DNA of 16,634 nt from Fimbriimonadaceae bacterium (GCA_019454665.1 JACFNW010000012.1:1-16634), one strand, 5' to 3'. Counted from the stretch's first letter, positions 1-6,240 are shown. A program made the numbers and translations. The notes: generated by a model from the letters alone, not told the origin.

Positions 1-13
1 GTCGGAACCCATG
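1..13 (+). repeat. Partner arm of a bulged-hairpin repeat, cut by the window edge
   Basis: GTCGGAACCCATG is identical to the end of the partner arms at 5387-5402 and 6125-6140. Its leader arm would lie left of the window. A solo leader arm at 188-204 is complementary and could pair with it over a long loop, but the complete copies suggest the usual partner is about 30 nt to the left, outside the window. Confidence 0.7.
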
Positions 14-31
14 ATCGGTGCCGGCCTGGAG

Positions 32-51
32 GGTCGCGCTCCGTCGCGACC
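32..51. repeat. Short perfect hairpin (7-bp stem, 6-nt loop)
   Basis: GGTCGCG at 32-38 pairs with CGCGACC at 45-51 around the loop CTCCGT. It lies between two members of the bulged-hairpin family and has no T-tract on either side, so it is not a classical terminator. It may be a separate small repeat; no second copy was found in the window. Confidence 0.45.
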
Positions 52-90
52 GACTTCCACAGACGCCCGCTTCTCTTGCCTAGATAAGCA

Positions 91-160
91 CGGCCTGCCG
101 GGCAGAGACGCAAGCGACGAACGGAAGGTACGCAAGCCCGGTCAGGCCGTGGCACCCCGG
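91..160 (-). repeat. Bulged-hairpin repeat, inverted copy
   Basis: The left arm CGGCCTGCCGGGC (91-103) pairs with GCCCGGTCAGGCCG (136-149), leaving one unpaired base in the right arm. The loop is 32 nt. The right arm runs directly into TGGCACCCCGG (150-160), the complement of the GGGTGCCA leader of the other copies. The stem sequence is unrelated to the copies at 5331 and 6072, but the leader, bulge and loop size match, which is why it is placed in the same family. Confidence 0.65.
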
Positions 161-180
161 TTCGGTGGTCATCACGAGTT

Positions 181-205
181 CGGGTGCCATGGGTTCCCGA
201 CCTGG
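181..205 (+). repeat. Solo leader arm of the bulged-hairpin repeat
   Basis: The leader GGGTGCCA and the arm CATGGGTTCCCGACCTGG match the leader arms at 5331-5356 and 6072-6097. No partner arm (CAGGTCGGAACCCATG) follows within the usual 30 nt, so this copy is truncated or decayed. Its leader faces the leader of the copy at 91-160, so TGGCACCC (150-157) and GGGTGCCA (182-189) form a further inverted repeat. The remaining bases up to 255 hold no gene that can be supported. Confidence 0.7.
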
Positions 206-255
206 ATCACGTCCCGAACCCGCTAACCATACCACCCGAAGGACCCGCGGACAAC

Positions 256-534
256 CTATTCCGGCGACTCGATCGCCCGGATCAAGCGCTCCACATATTC
301 CCGCTTCGAGAACAGCCGGGAGTAGTTGTTCACGCCCTGGAATCCGAAGAGCGGCACCAGAAACGGCGAGAGGGCGACGGCCGTTTGGCTGCCCACGAAC
401 GAGAGCGGCTTGTGCATCTCAAGGAACATCACCGCCGGCACTTCCATCTTCCGGCGCTTGATCTCCGCAGACGCCTTCTCGATCAGGCTCTGCACCTCGT
501 CCTCGGTCAACTCTTCGGTCCACAAATCGTGCAT
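256..534 (-). CDS. Small conserved-type hypothetical protein (92 aa)
   Basis: The family is not recognised. The ATG start at 534 gives an acidic, helix-prone N-terminus (TEELTEDEVQSLIEKASAEIKRRK). A central segment rich in hydrophobic and small residues follows (VGSQTAVALSPFLVPLFGF, about residues 47-65), then a charged tail (SKREYVERLIRAIESPE). The hydrophobic segment contains proline and glycine and is only a weak membrane candidate. The composition is protein-like, unlike the Arg/Gly-rich shadow frames in this high-GC DNA. The first 116 bases overlap the 3' end of the upstream membrane-protein frame on the same strand, so either the two genes overlap or the upstream frame is shifted near its end. 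Expression may be coupled to the upstream gene. Confidence 0.6.
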   Translation of the reverse strand: MHDLWTEELTEDEVQSLIEKASAEIKRRKMEVPAVMFLEMHKPLSFVGSQTAVALSPFLVPLFGFQGVNNYSRLFSKREYVERLIRAIESPE

Positions 535-952
535 CGCTGGGGGCTCGGCGGCGCACCTCGGCCAGAATCACCTCGGGGTCGCCTTCGAATCGAAGCGTCA
601 CCCCCCGGAACGGGCTGAGCCGGGTGTCTTCCGCCAGTGGAGAGAGTTTGGCACGGTCGGCGTCCACTTCGATGCGTTTCACCGCCTCCCAGCGCACGGC
701 CGTGACGCTCACGCCGCACGTCACCCGCGCCTCGTCGTCGTTCAGTTCGTAGCGCAGCGGGAGCAGAAACTCGAGCGTCGTGCCCAACACGACCGCAACG
801 CCGACGACGGCGAACACGGGGTGCCCCATCAACAGCAGGCCCGCCGCGCCGGCGCCCAACGCGCAGGCGACGACCACGGACGCTTTGCCCGGCTGGCGCG
901 CCGCAAGGTGGACCTGCCAGCGCATCGGAGGGGCGGCGTCTGAACTTTGCAT
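419..952 (-). CDS. Membrane-anchored protein with a possible PH-like C-terminal domain
   Basis: The ATG at 952 is preferred over an in-frame TTG at 982; neither has a good ribosome site. A hydrophobic stretch (VVVACALGAGAAGLLLMGHPVFAVVGVAVVLGTTLEFLLPL) is long enough for two closely spaced membrane passes, with a short charged N-terminus. The rest reads RYELNDDEARVTCGVSVTAVRWEAVKRIEVDADRAKLSPLAEDTR...GVTLRFEG. This beta-rich pattern, with 'W..VKRIE' and 'LSPL', resembles bacterial PH-like membrane proteins, but the match is by eye only. The last 35 or so residues are Arg/Gly-rich and overlap the 92-residue ORF in another frame, so the true C-terminus may be near position 534. Function unknown. 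Confidence 0.55.
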   Translation of the reverse strand: MQSSDAAPPMRWQVHLAARQPGKASVVVACALGAGAAGLLLMGHPVFAVVGVAVVLGTTLEFLLPLRYELNDDEARVTCGVSVTAVRWEAVKRIEVDADRAKLSPLAEDTRLSPFRGVTLRFEGDPEVILAEVRRRAPSDARFVDRRVDRGRGAEPDREGVCGDQAPEDGSAGGDVP

Positions 953-1007
953 GGCGAATTGTGGTGATTCCGACGATTCCAAGAACAGAATGCGCTAAGG
1001 CATCGTC

Positions 1008-1013
1008 TAGAAT
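1008..1013 (+). promoter_or_regulatory. Candidate -10 element for the small ORF at 1043
   Basis: TAGAAT differs from the TATAAT consensus at one position and lies 29 nt before the ATG, leaving room for a leader with a ribosome site. No convincing -35 is visible 17 nt upstream. It sits in the divergent gap between the minus-strand membrane protein and the plus-strand small ORF. Confidence 0.35.
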
Positions 1014-1030
1014 AACCGAGACTCTAGCAT

Positions 1031-1037
1031 GGAGGTG
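1031..1037 (+). promoter_or_regulatory. Strong ribosome binding site for the small ORF
   Basis: GGAGGTG lies 5 nt before the ATG at 1043. It is the clearest Shine-Dalgarno sequence in the window and is the main reason for calling this short ORF a gene. Several large genes here lack such a site. Confidence 0.65.
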
Positions 1038-1042
1038 GACCT

Positions 1043-1261
1043 ATGGTCACCACACGCGGGGGACTCGAGTTGACCGAGGACGAAGCCTTTGCCTTGCTCG
1101 GCATGTGCATGACGAGCCCACAGGTTCTGGATTCGGTTTCGGAAACGGCATTGCGGAAACTTGCCGAGTTTTGCATCCACCGATGCGATTCGTCATCATC
1201 CGTACCATTGGCCCCTGGCCTTCGGCAAGCCGCATGCCCGCTCGAGGTGGCGGGAGGTTGA
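1043..1261 (+). CDS. Small hypothetical protein (72 aa)
   Basis: No family recognised. The first 43 or so residues look like a compact helical protein (GGLELTEDEAFALLGMCMTSPQVLDSVSETALRKLAEFC). The remainder (IHRCDSSSSVPLAPGLRQAACPLEVAGG) is low-complexity and may be a poorly conserved tail. The start is fixed by GGAGGTG 5 nt upstream. The TGA stop lies inside the loop of a perfect 10-bp hairpin (1248-1273). lysS follows 51 nt downstream with its own candidate -10 hexamer, so the two are probably transcribed separately. A regulatory leader peptide is conceivable but nothing specific supports it. Confidence 0.6.
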   Translation: MVTTRGGLELTEDEAFALLGMCMTSPQVLDSVSETALRKLAEFCIHRCDSSSSVPLAPGLRQAACPLEVAGG

Positions 1262-1273
1262 ACCCTCCCGCCA
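1248..1273. terminator. Perfect GC-rich hairpin around the small ORF stop codon
   Basis: TGGCGGGAGG (1248-1257) pairs perfectly with CCTCCCGCCA (1264-1273) around the 6-nt loop TTGAAC, which contains the TGA stop (1259-1261). No T-tract follows, so it is not a canonical intrinsic terminator. Its place between the small ORF and the lysS promoter candidate suggests transcription termination or 3'-end protection. Confidence 0.5.
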
Positions 1274-1295
1274 ACCCGCATCCATGCGCCCCCGG

Positions 1296-1301
1296 TACAC
1301 T
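1296..1301 (+). promoter_or_regulatory. TACACT -10-like element of lysS, probably leaderless
   Basis: TACACT matches TATAAT at 4 of 6 positions and ends 11 nt before the lysS ATG. A start site about 7 nt downstream would leave almost no untranslated leader. There is no Shine-Dalgarno sequence before this ATG. The same hexamer precedes the EVE gene, priA and the Tudor-like gene at 7-11 nt. Confidence 0.5.
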
Positions 1302-1312
1302 CTCGCCTTCCC

Positions 1313-2839
1313 ATGAGCGATGAACTGTCCCTGCGCGACTTGCGCCTGCAGAAGCTGGCGCGCATGCGCGAACTCGGCTTCGACCCCTTTGCCGTCGAGC
1401 GTTTCGAGTCCACCGGGTCGGCCAACGACCTGCTGGCCGACTTCGACGCCAAACAGGGCCAGGCCGTCGCGTTCGCTGGACGCGTCGTGTCGCACCGCCT
1501 CATGGGCAAGGCCGGATTCGCGCACCTGAGCGACGGCGACGGGAAGATCCAGGGCTACTTCAAGAAGGACGACCTCGGCGAAGCCGCCTGGGAGGTCTAC
1601 CAACTCCTCGACATCGGCGACCACGTCGGCGTCCAGGGCGAGCTGTTCCGCACCAAGACGGGCGAGCCCTCGATCCACGTCCGCACGCTCGTCCCGCTCA
1701 GCAAGGCCCTGCACACGATCCCGCTGGGCAAGGAAAAGGAGGGGCAGCAGTGGTACGGGCTGACCGACACCGAGCAGCGCTACCGCCACCGCAACCTGGA
1801 CCTGATCTGCAACCCCGAGGCGCGCGAGATGCTGATCCGACGCGCCCAGATCACGCGCGAGGTCCGCAACTATCTCGACGCGCGCGGCTACCTGGAGGTC
1901 GAAACGCCGATCCTGCAGATCGTCGCGGGCGGCGCGGCGGCCCGCCCGTTCACAACCCACTACAACGCCTACGATATGGACGTGAAGCTCCGCATCTCGC
2001 TGGAGCTCTACCTGAAGCGGCTCATCTGCGGCGACATCCCCAAGGTGTACGAGATCGGGCGCGTCTTCCGCAACGAAGGCGTCAGCAACCGTCACAACCC
2101 CGAGTTCACCCTGCTGGAGTTCTACGAGGCGTACACCGACCTCGAAGGCATGATGGAGGTCGTGGAGGGCATGTTCCGCCACGTGGCGCAGGCCGTGTTC
2201 GGCACGACCCAACTGGCCATGCGAGACGGGTTCGTGCTTGACTTCAGCAGTCCTTGGCGACGAGTGGACCTGTTGGACGAGATCGAGCGCTTGGCAGGAG
2301 TCACTCGGGCCGACCTCGCCACGTTGGAGTCGGCCCACAAGGCGTTGGGCGACAAGGTCATCGTCAACACGGCCACGGGCAAGCGGATCGTGCCGGAAGA
2401 GGAACACAACCTCGGCGGCCTCATCGAGAAGTTGCTGGAGGTCTTCGTCGAGCCGACCCTGATCCAGCCGACGTTCGTCGTGGGCTACCCCATCGAGACG
2501 TCGCCTTTGGCCAAGAAGGACCCCAACCGCCCGGGCATCACGCGCCGGTTCGAGGGCTACATCCTGGGCAAGGAGATCTGCAACGCGTTCAGCGAGATCA
2601 ACGACCCCATTGACCAGCGGGAGCGCTTCGAGCAGCAATTGGGCGCGAGGGCCAAGGGCGACGACGAGGCCCACCCGATGGACGAGGAGTTCATCTACGC
2701 CCTTGAGTGCGGCATGCCGCCGACGGGCGGGTGCGGCATCGGCATCGATCGCATGGCGATGTTCCTCACCGGCGCCGAAGTGCTGCGCGAGGTCATCTTC
2801 TTCCCGACCATGAAGCCCGAATCGCGCGAGGACGATTGA
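1313..2839 (+). CDS. lysS: Lysine--tRNA ligase, class II (LysRS)
   Basis: Charges tRNA-Lys with lysine using ATP in the cytoplasm. At 508 residues it has the usual class II LysRS length. The N-terminal OB-fold anticodon-binding region (about residues 50-150) contains VAFAGRVVSHRLMGKAGFAHLSDGDGKIQGYF. The catalytic core follows: RYRHRNLDLI, the lysine-pocket region PILQIVAGGAAARPFTTH, motif 2 FRNEG (residues 252-256) with SNRHNPEFTLLEFYEAY, and motif 3 GIGIDRMAMFLTG (from residue 475). It ends with the typical REVIFFPTMKPE. The ATG at 1313 gives the normal N-terminus SDELSLRDLRLQKLARMRELG. Its TGA shares one base with the ATG of the PAP2 gene (TGATG), so the two are probably translationally coupled. 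A TACACT hexamer 11 nt upstream suggests a leaderless transcript. The identification is firm. Confidence 0.97.
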   Translation: MSDELSLRDLRLQKLARMRELGFDPFAVERFESTGSANDLLADFDAKQGQAVAFAGRVVSHRLMGKAGFAHLSDGDGKIQGYFKKDDLGEAAWEVYQLLDIGDHVGVQGELFRTKTGEPSIHVRTLVPLSKALHTIPLGKEKEGQQWYGLTDTEQRYRHRNLDLICNPEAREMLIRRAQITREVRNYLDARGYLEVETPILQIVAGGAAARPFTTHYNAYDMDVKLRISLELYLKRLICGDIPKVYEIGRVFRNEGVSNRHNPEFTLLEFYEAYTDLEGMMEVVEGMFRHVAQAVFGTTQLAMRDGFVLDFSSPWRRVDLLDEIERLAGVTRADLATLESAHKALGDKVIVNTATGKRIVPEEEHNLGGLIEKLLEVFVEPTLIQPTFVVGYPIETSPLAKKDPNRPGITRRFEGYILGKEICNAFSEINDPIDQRERFEQQLGARAKGDDEAHPMDEEFIYALECGMPPTGGCGIGIDRMAMFLTGAEVLREVIFFPTMKPESREDD

Positions 2840-3390
2840 TGCAGCAGATCTGGGCGTGGGACCTCGGAGGGTTCCGCGCCATCCACCTCGGCTGGCATCG
2901 CGACTGGCTCGACCCGGTGTTCTGGACGATCAGCACGTCGGGGCTTGGGTACGTTCAGGGCGCCCTCATCCTCCTGTTGGCGATCCGCAAGACGTTCCGA
3001 AAGTGGGTGCTGCCGCTCGGCATCGGCGCGGCGCTCGGCTTGACCGCCAACGTGGTGAAACCCTTGATCCCCCGCATGAGGCCGAGCAACCTTGCCGAGG
3101 CCGTCCCGCAGGAGTCGTTCTACTACAGCGCGTTTCCCAGCGGCCACACGACGAGCGCGTTCGCGTTGGCGACGATGATCTGGTTCATCGGTCGGCGCGT
3201 GGAGAGGCCGTGGATGGGCTATGCGGCGATGCTCTGGGCGTCGCTCGTCGGACTCAGCCGCATCTACCGAGGCGTGCATTGGCCCACCGACGTGGTCGGA
3301 GGGGCGTGCCTGGGGGTAGCGGCGACGTGTCTCGTGGTCCTCGTATGGGGCCCGAAGTTGGGCTTGAGCGAACCCAAGTCCGTCCGCTGA
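2839..3390 (+). CDS. PAP2-family membrane phosphatase
   Basis: A 183-residue integral membrane protein with the three phosphatase motifs of the PAP2/acid phosphatase superfamily: KPLIPRMRP (residues 74-82, KX6RP), PSGH (100-103) and SRIYRGVHWPTD (140-151, SRX5HX3D). Family members remove phosphate from lipid phosphates such as phosphatidic acid or undecaprenyl pyrophosphate; the substrate cannot be read from the sequence. Hydrophobic segments lie at about residues 38-50, 56-73, 105-118, 127-139 and 155-172. The frame is open further upstream inside lysS, but the ATG at 2839 overlapping the lysS stop gives the usual PAP2 N-terminus. It is likely co-transcribed with lysS, an association with no obvious functional logic. 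Confidence 0.92.
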   Translation: MQQIWAWDLGGFRAIHLGWHRDWLDPVFWTISTSGLGYVQGALILLLAIRKTFRKWVLPLGIGAALGLTANVVKPLIPRMRPSNLAEAVPQESFYYSAFPSGHTTSAFALATMIWFIGRRVERPWMGYAAMLWASLVGLSRIYRGVHWPTDVVGGACLGVAATCLVVLVWGPKLGLSEPKSVR

Positions 3391-3391
3391 G

Positions 3392-3397
3392 TACACT
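3392..3397 (+). promoter_or_regulatory. TACACT -10-like element of the EVE-domain gene
   Basis: TACACT begins one base after the PAP2 stop codon and ends 8 nt before the EVE ATG, with no ribosome site between. Position and sequence repeat the lysS arrangement, suggesting an internal leaderless promoter for EVE and glpK. Confidence 0.45.
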
Positions 3398-3405
3398 CCT
3401 CGCCC

Positions 3406-3873
3406 ATGGCGTACTGGCTGATGAAGTCCGAACCCGACGTGTACGGCATCCACCACTTGGAGGCCGAGGGCGTGAACATGTGGGAGGGCTGCCGCAACTT
3501 CGTCGTCCGCAACTACCTCAAGGACGAGATGCAGATCGGCGACCTGGCGTTCTTCCACCACTCGAACATCCCGCCCGTGGGCATTGTGGGCGTCATGGAG
3601 ATCGTCAGCGAGAGCTACCCCGACCCCACGCAGTTCGACCCGAACAGCAAGTACTACGACGCGACCAGCAAGCCCGAACGGCCCAAGTGGTACGTCCGCG
3701 ACGTGCGCTTCGTCGAGCGGTTCCCCCGTTGCGTGACGTTGGCCGAGATCAAGGCCCACCCCGTGCTTTCGGGGATGCAGGTGGCACGCAAGGGCCAGCG
3801 GCTCAGCATCATGCGCGTCGCGCCGCACGAGTGGGAGATCGTCATGAAGCTCAAAGACGAGCCGGCCCCATGA
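3406..3873 (+). CDS. EVE-domain protein (THYN1-like)
   Basis: A single-domain protein of 155 residues, the usual length for bacterial EVE proteins. It has the family signatures AYWLMKSEPD (2-11), MWEGCRNFVVRNYLKD (about 25-40), GDLAFFHHSNIPPVGIVGVMEIVSESYPDPTQFDP, and KWYVRDVRFVERFPR. EVE is a PUA-like fold known to bind modified bases in DNA or RNA; the ligand of this protein is unknown. It is soluble and presumably cytoplasmic. The last four bases (ATGA) overlap the start of glpK, so the two are translationally coupled. EVE proteins are often found beside defence genes, but none is present here, so a housekeeping role is more likely. Confidence 0.9.
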   Translation: MAYWLMKSEPDVYGIHHLEAEGVNMWEGCRNFVVRNYLKDEMQIGDLAFFHHSNIPPVGIVGVMEIVSESYPDPTQFDPNSKYYDATSKPERPKWYVRDVRFVERFPRCVTLAEIKAHPVLSGMQVARKGQRLSIMRVAPHEWEIVMKLKDEPAP

Positions 3874-5315
3874 TCCTCGCGCTCGACCAAGGCACGACCT
3901 CGTCGCGGGCCATCGTGTTCGACGTTTTGGGCCGTCCGCTTGGGTTCGGCCAGATCGAGTTGCCGCAGTCGTACCCACGCCCCGGATGGGTGGAACACGA
4001 CCCAGAAACGATTTGGAGCACCCAACTCGATGCGGCGCGTCGCGCTCTCTTGGAGGCGCGATTGGCCGCGCGCGACCTCGTCGGCATCGCCATCGCCAAC
4101 CAGCGCGAGACCGTCGTCGTATGGGATCGCGCAACCGGCCACCCGATCCATCCCGCGATCGTGTGGCAGGATCGGCGCACGGCCGACCGATGCCAGGAAC
4201 TTTCCTCTGCCGCCGAACGCGTGCGCCAGGTGTCCGGTTTGGAACTCGACCCCTACGTCTCGGCGGCCAAGATCGCGTGGATCCTCGACCACGTCGAGGG
4301 GGCTCGGGCGCGGGCCGAGCGCGGCGAACTCGCGGCGGGTACGGTGGATTCCTGGCTGATCTGGCGGCTGACCGGCGGGCTGCATATCACCGACCGCACC
4401 AACGCCTCGCGGACCTCGCTGATGAACCTGGAAGCGAGGCGCTGGGACACCGGGCTGTGCGAGTTGTTCGGCGTTCTCCCAAACCTGATGCCCGAGATTC
4501 GCGGGTCCTCCGCGGGGTTCGGGGCGGCGCGGGCCGAGTGGTTCGGCGTCGGGCTTCCCATCCTCGCCGTGGCGGGCGACCAGCAAGCGGCCTTGGCCGG
4601 GCATGGCGCCGACCGGCCAGGACTGGCTAAGAACACCTACGGCACAGGCTGCTTCCTGCTGGCCCACACGGGCTCGCGTCGTCCGAGGTCGGCCCACCGC
4701 ATGCTGGAGACGGCGGCGGCATGGCCTTCGGAATCGTTCGCCCTGGAAGGTGCGGTGTTCGTCGGCGGAGCGGCCGTGCAATGGCTGCGCGACGGCCTAG
4801 GCGCGATCGAGTCGTCTGCTGAGATCGAGGCGCTGGCCGCCTCGGTGCCGGATGCGGCGGGCGTGCGGTTCGTGCCCGCGTTCGTGGGGCTGGGCGCCCC
4901 CTACTGGGACCCCGAAGCGCGGGGGACCATCGTCGGGCTCACGCGGGGCGCGACCAAGGCGCACCTGGCCCGCGCGACGCTCGAGAGCATCGCCCACCAG
5001 ACGTGCGACGTGTTGGAGGCGATGGCCGCCGACGGCGGGGCGGTGGCGGAACTGCGCGTGGATGGCGGCGCGGCGGCGAACGACCTGCTCATGCAGATGC
5101 AGGCCGACCTGGCGGGCATCCCCGTGCTGCGTCCAGCGATGCTGGAGACGACGGCTTGGGGGGCTGCTGCCCTGGGGCTTGCGGAGATCGGGAGTTCGTC
5201 CGGCCTTCCGCCACTGCCTGTGGACCGCGTGTTCGAACCGCGACTGTCCCCCGACCTCCGCGCCTCGGCCCGCGAGGCCTGGGCTTCGGCGGTGCGGCAG
5301 ACGCGGGCGGGTTAG
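3870..5315 (+). CDS. glpK: Glycerol kinase
   Basis: Phosphorylates glycerol to sn-glycerol 3-phosphate with ATP, feeding lipid synthesis and glycolysis. It is a FGGY-family kinase of 481 residues, slightly shorter than the typical 495-500. Visible signatures are DQGTTSSR (6-13), IANQRETVVVWD, AIVWQDRRT, TDRTNASRTSLMNL, AGDQQAALAGH, KNTYGTGCFLL, FVPAFVGLGAPYWDPEARGTIVGLTR, VDGGAAANDLLMQMQADL and ETTAWGAAALGL. The frame is open far upstream, but the ATG at 3870 starts exactly at the family N-terminus and overlaps the EVE stop. The loop corresponding to the enterobacterial fructose-1,6-bisphosphate site (GGKGGTR in E. coli) is replaced by FGAARAEWFG, so that allosteric control is probably absent. 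No glpF or glpD lies nearby. A bulged-hairpin repeat begins 16 nt after the stop. Confidence 0.95.
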   Translation: MILALDQGTTSSRAIVFDVLGRPLGFGQIELPQSYPRPGWVEHDPETIWSTQLDAARRALLEARLAARDLVGIAIANQRETVVVWDRATGHPIHPAIVWQDRRTADRCQELSSAAERVRQVSGLELDPYVSAAKIAWILDHVEGARARAERGELAAGTVDSWLIWRLTGGLHITDRTNASRTSLMNLEARRWDTGLCELFGVLPNLMPEIRGSSAGFGAARAEWFGVGLPILAVAGDQQAALAGHGADRPGLAKNTYGTGCFLLAHTGSRRPRSAHRMLETAAAWPSESFALEGAVFVGGAAVQWLRDGLGAIESSAEIEALAASVPDAAGVRFVPAFVGLGAPYWDPEARGTIVGLTRGATKAHLARATLESIAHQTCDVLEAMAADGGAVAELRVDGGAAANDLLMQMQADLAGIPVLRPAMLETTAWGAAALGLAEIGSSSGLPPLPVDRVFEPRLSPDLRASAREAWASAVRQTRAG

Positions 5316-5330
5316 GATGCCGTGCCAACG

Positions 5331-5402
5331 CCGGGTGCCATGGGTTCCCGACCTGGACCACTTCCCGCATTCCAACCACGTTTCGACAGGTCGGAACCCA
5401 TG
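5331..5402 (+). repeat. Bulged-hairpin repeat, complete copy
   Basis: After the leader CCGGGTGC, the arm CATGGGTTCCCGACCTG (5339-5355) pairs with CAGGTCGGAACCCATG (5387-5402), leaving one C unpaired. The loop is 31 nt. It lies between convergent genes (glpK ending at 5315 and the minus-strand ORF ending at 5449), where it could act as a bidirectional 3'-end structure. There is no T-tract. Confidence 0.8.
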
Positions 5403-5448
5403 ATGGGAATGCCCCGGGAAGACACTACCGTCACGCTTGAGGAATCTG

Positions 5449-6024
5449 CTACAAGCCCGTATCGCACCATTCGTAGGCGCGGCCCGTGCACTTCGCTCGG
5501 AGTTTCGCCAAGGGTCGCAACCGCCGCAGCCAAGAACCGCCCTCCGGATCGGGACTCGGCAGCCGGTCGGCATAGGAGAACTCGACCCAGGCATAGCCTT
5601 CGCACCATTGCCACTCATCCAACATCATTCCGCTCAAGTCGAGCTCTCTCGACCACTCCGAACCCGGCTTCAACCCACCGAGCGGCACTTTAGGCATGAT
5701 TGCCACCTGGTCTGCCTCCGAGAATCCGATGATTCTCGCCCGAGCGAACACCGAGTACTCCGACTGCGGCCAGTTGCAGTCCAGGGTGGCAGGACCGTCG
5801 TTCTTGATGACGACCACCAGCTTGTTCGCCGACCGCTTCCACGTCATGGTTGCGCCACAGGCGAGTTTGGCTTGGCCACCCACGAACATCCCCTGGTTCA
5901 GGTAAGCGACGTACCCCGCGAGCGCACCCAAGAAGGCAAGCAGCCCGACTCCGGCCGCGACCAAGGTTGGCCCCCACTTCGTAAGAAGCGAGCGGGCAAT
6001 CGCTTTTGGCCCTATGGTTGCCAC
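5449..6024 (-). CDS. Membrane-anchored hypothetical protein
   Basis: The family is not recognised. The GTG start at 6024 is inferred: the frame runs on upstream, but those residues are encoded by the bulged-hairpin repeat, and TACCAT lies 6 nt before the GTG as a possible -10. That start gives 191 residues. A short basic N-terminus (VATIGPKAIARSLLTKWG) precedes one membrane segment (PTLVAAGVGLLAFLGALAGYVAYL), and the rest should be outside the cytoplasm. The exported part contains four or five cysteines (LACGAT, LDCNWP, QWCEGY, AKCTGR, EWCDTG), which could form disulfides. It resembles a small beta-sandwich by its alternating pattern (LVVVIKNDGPATLDCNW), but that is impression only. Both ends abut repeats, and it is convergent with glpK. 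Confidence 0.6.
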   Translation of the reverse strand: MATIGPKAIARSLLTKWGPTLVAAGVGLLAFLGALAGYVAYLNQGMFVGGQAKLACGATMTWKRSANKLVVVIKNDGPATLDCNWPQSEYSVFARARIIGFSEADQVAIMPKVPLGGLKPGSEWSRELDLSGMMLDEWQWCEGYAWVEFSYADRLPSPDPEGGSWLRRLRPLAKLRAKCTGRAYEWCDTGL

Positions 6025-6044
6025 GGGATCATGGTAACACGAGC

Positions 6045-6068
6045 GGGGTGCGATGGGTTCCGGACCTG
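6045..6068 (+). repeat. Extra leader arm of the bulged-hairpin repeat, tandem duplicate
   Basis: GGGGTGCGATGGGTTCCGGACCTG differs by a few bases from the leader arm that follows at 6072-6096. It has no partner arm of its own. It looks like a duplicated and diverging half-element, and it lies just upstream of the start of the minus-strand gene at 6024. Confidence 0.6.
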
Positions 6069-6071
6069 CAC

Positions 6072-6140
6072 CTGGGTGCCATGGGTTCCCGACCTGGTCC
6101 ACTTCACGCTCCGAACCCTTGCGTCAGGTCGGAACCCATG
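6072..6140 (+). repeat. Bulged-hairpin repeat, complete copy
   Basis: The arm CATGGGTTCCCGACCTG (6080-6096), preceded by the leader CTGGGTGC, pairs with CAGGTCGGAACCCATG (6125-6140). The same single unpaired C is present as in the copy at 5331-5402. The loop is 28 nt and differs in sequence apart from its first bases (TCCACTTC here, ACCACTTC there). Confidence 0.8.
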
Positions 6141-6169
6141 AGCGGAACGAGAACAACACACCACCATCG

Positions 6170-6240
6170 CGAGTTCCAGCCCAGTGGAACACCTTGGCCA
6201 GCGATAGACCAAGAGGGCTGGGAACTCGTGGCACCCGAAG
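6170..6240 (-). repeat. Bulged-hairpin repeat, inverted copy with a covarying stem
   Basis: CGAGTTCCAGCCC (6170-6182) pairs with GGGCTGGGAACTCG (6215-6228), with one unpaired G in the right arm (the complement of the bulged C in other copies). The loop is 32 nt. The leader TGGCACCCGAAG (6229-6240) follows. Compared with the copy at 6072-6140, five stem positions differ and each change is matched on the other arm. The two copies stand tail to tail with 29 nt between them. Confidence 0.78.

Noticed and set aside
91..205. CRISPR-like array or attachment site in the repeat-rich left end
   Set aside because: The repeats are inverted hairpin arms with leaders, not direct repeats with unique spacers, and no cas, integrase or tRNA gene is present.
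11..226. Plus-strand ORF of 71 residues across the left intergenic region
   Set aside because: It runs through three repeat elements and its composition is that of translated repeat DNA; no ribosome site precedes it.
1196..2674. Long minus-strand open frame of 492 residues opposite lysS
   Set aside because: It lies wholly antisense to a firmly identified gene and is rich in Leu, Val, Asp and Arg as expected for the complement of high-GC coding DNA.
3406..3873. Defence island signalled by the EVE-domain gene
   Set aside because: No restriction, toxin-antitoxin or other defence gene lies nearby; the neighbours are housekeeping genes.
2695..4134. Minus-strand frame of 479 residues opposite the PAP2 and EVE genes
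   Set aside because: Arg/His/Pro-rich shadow frame opposite two genes with clear family motifs.
5331..5402. Classical intrinsic terminator after glpK
   Set aside because: The stem is strong, but the loop is 31 nt and no T-tract follows on either strand, so it is listed as a repeat instead.
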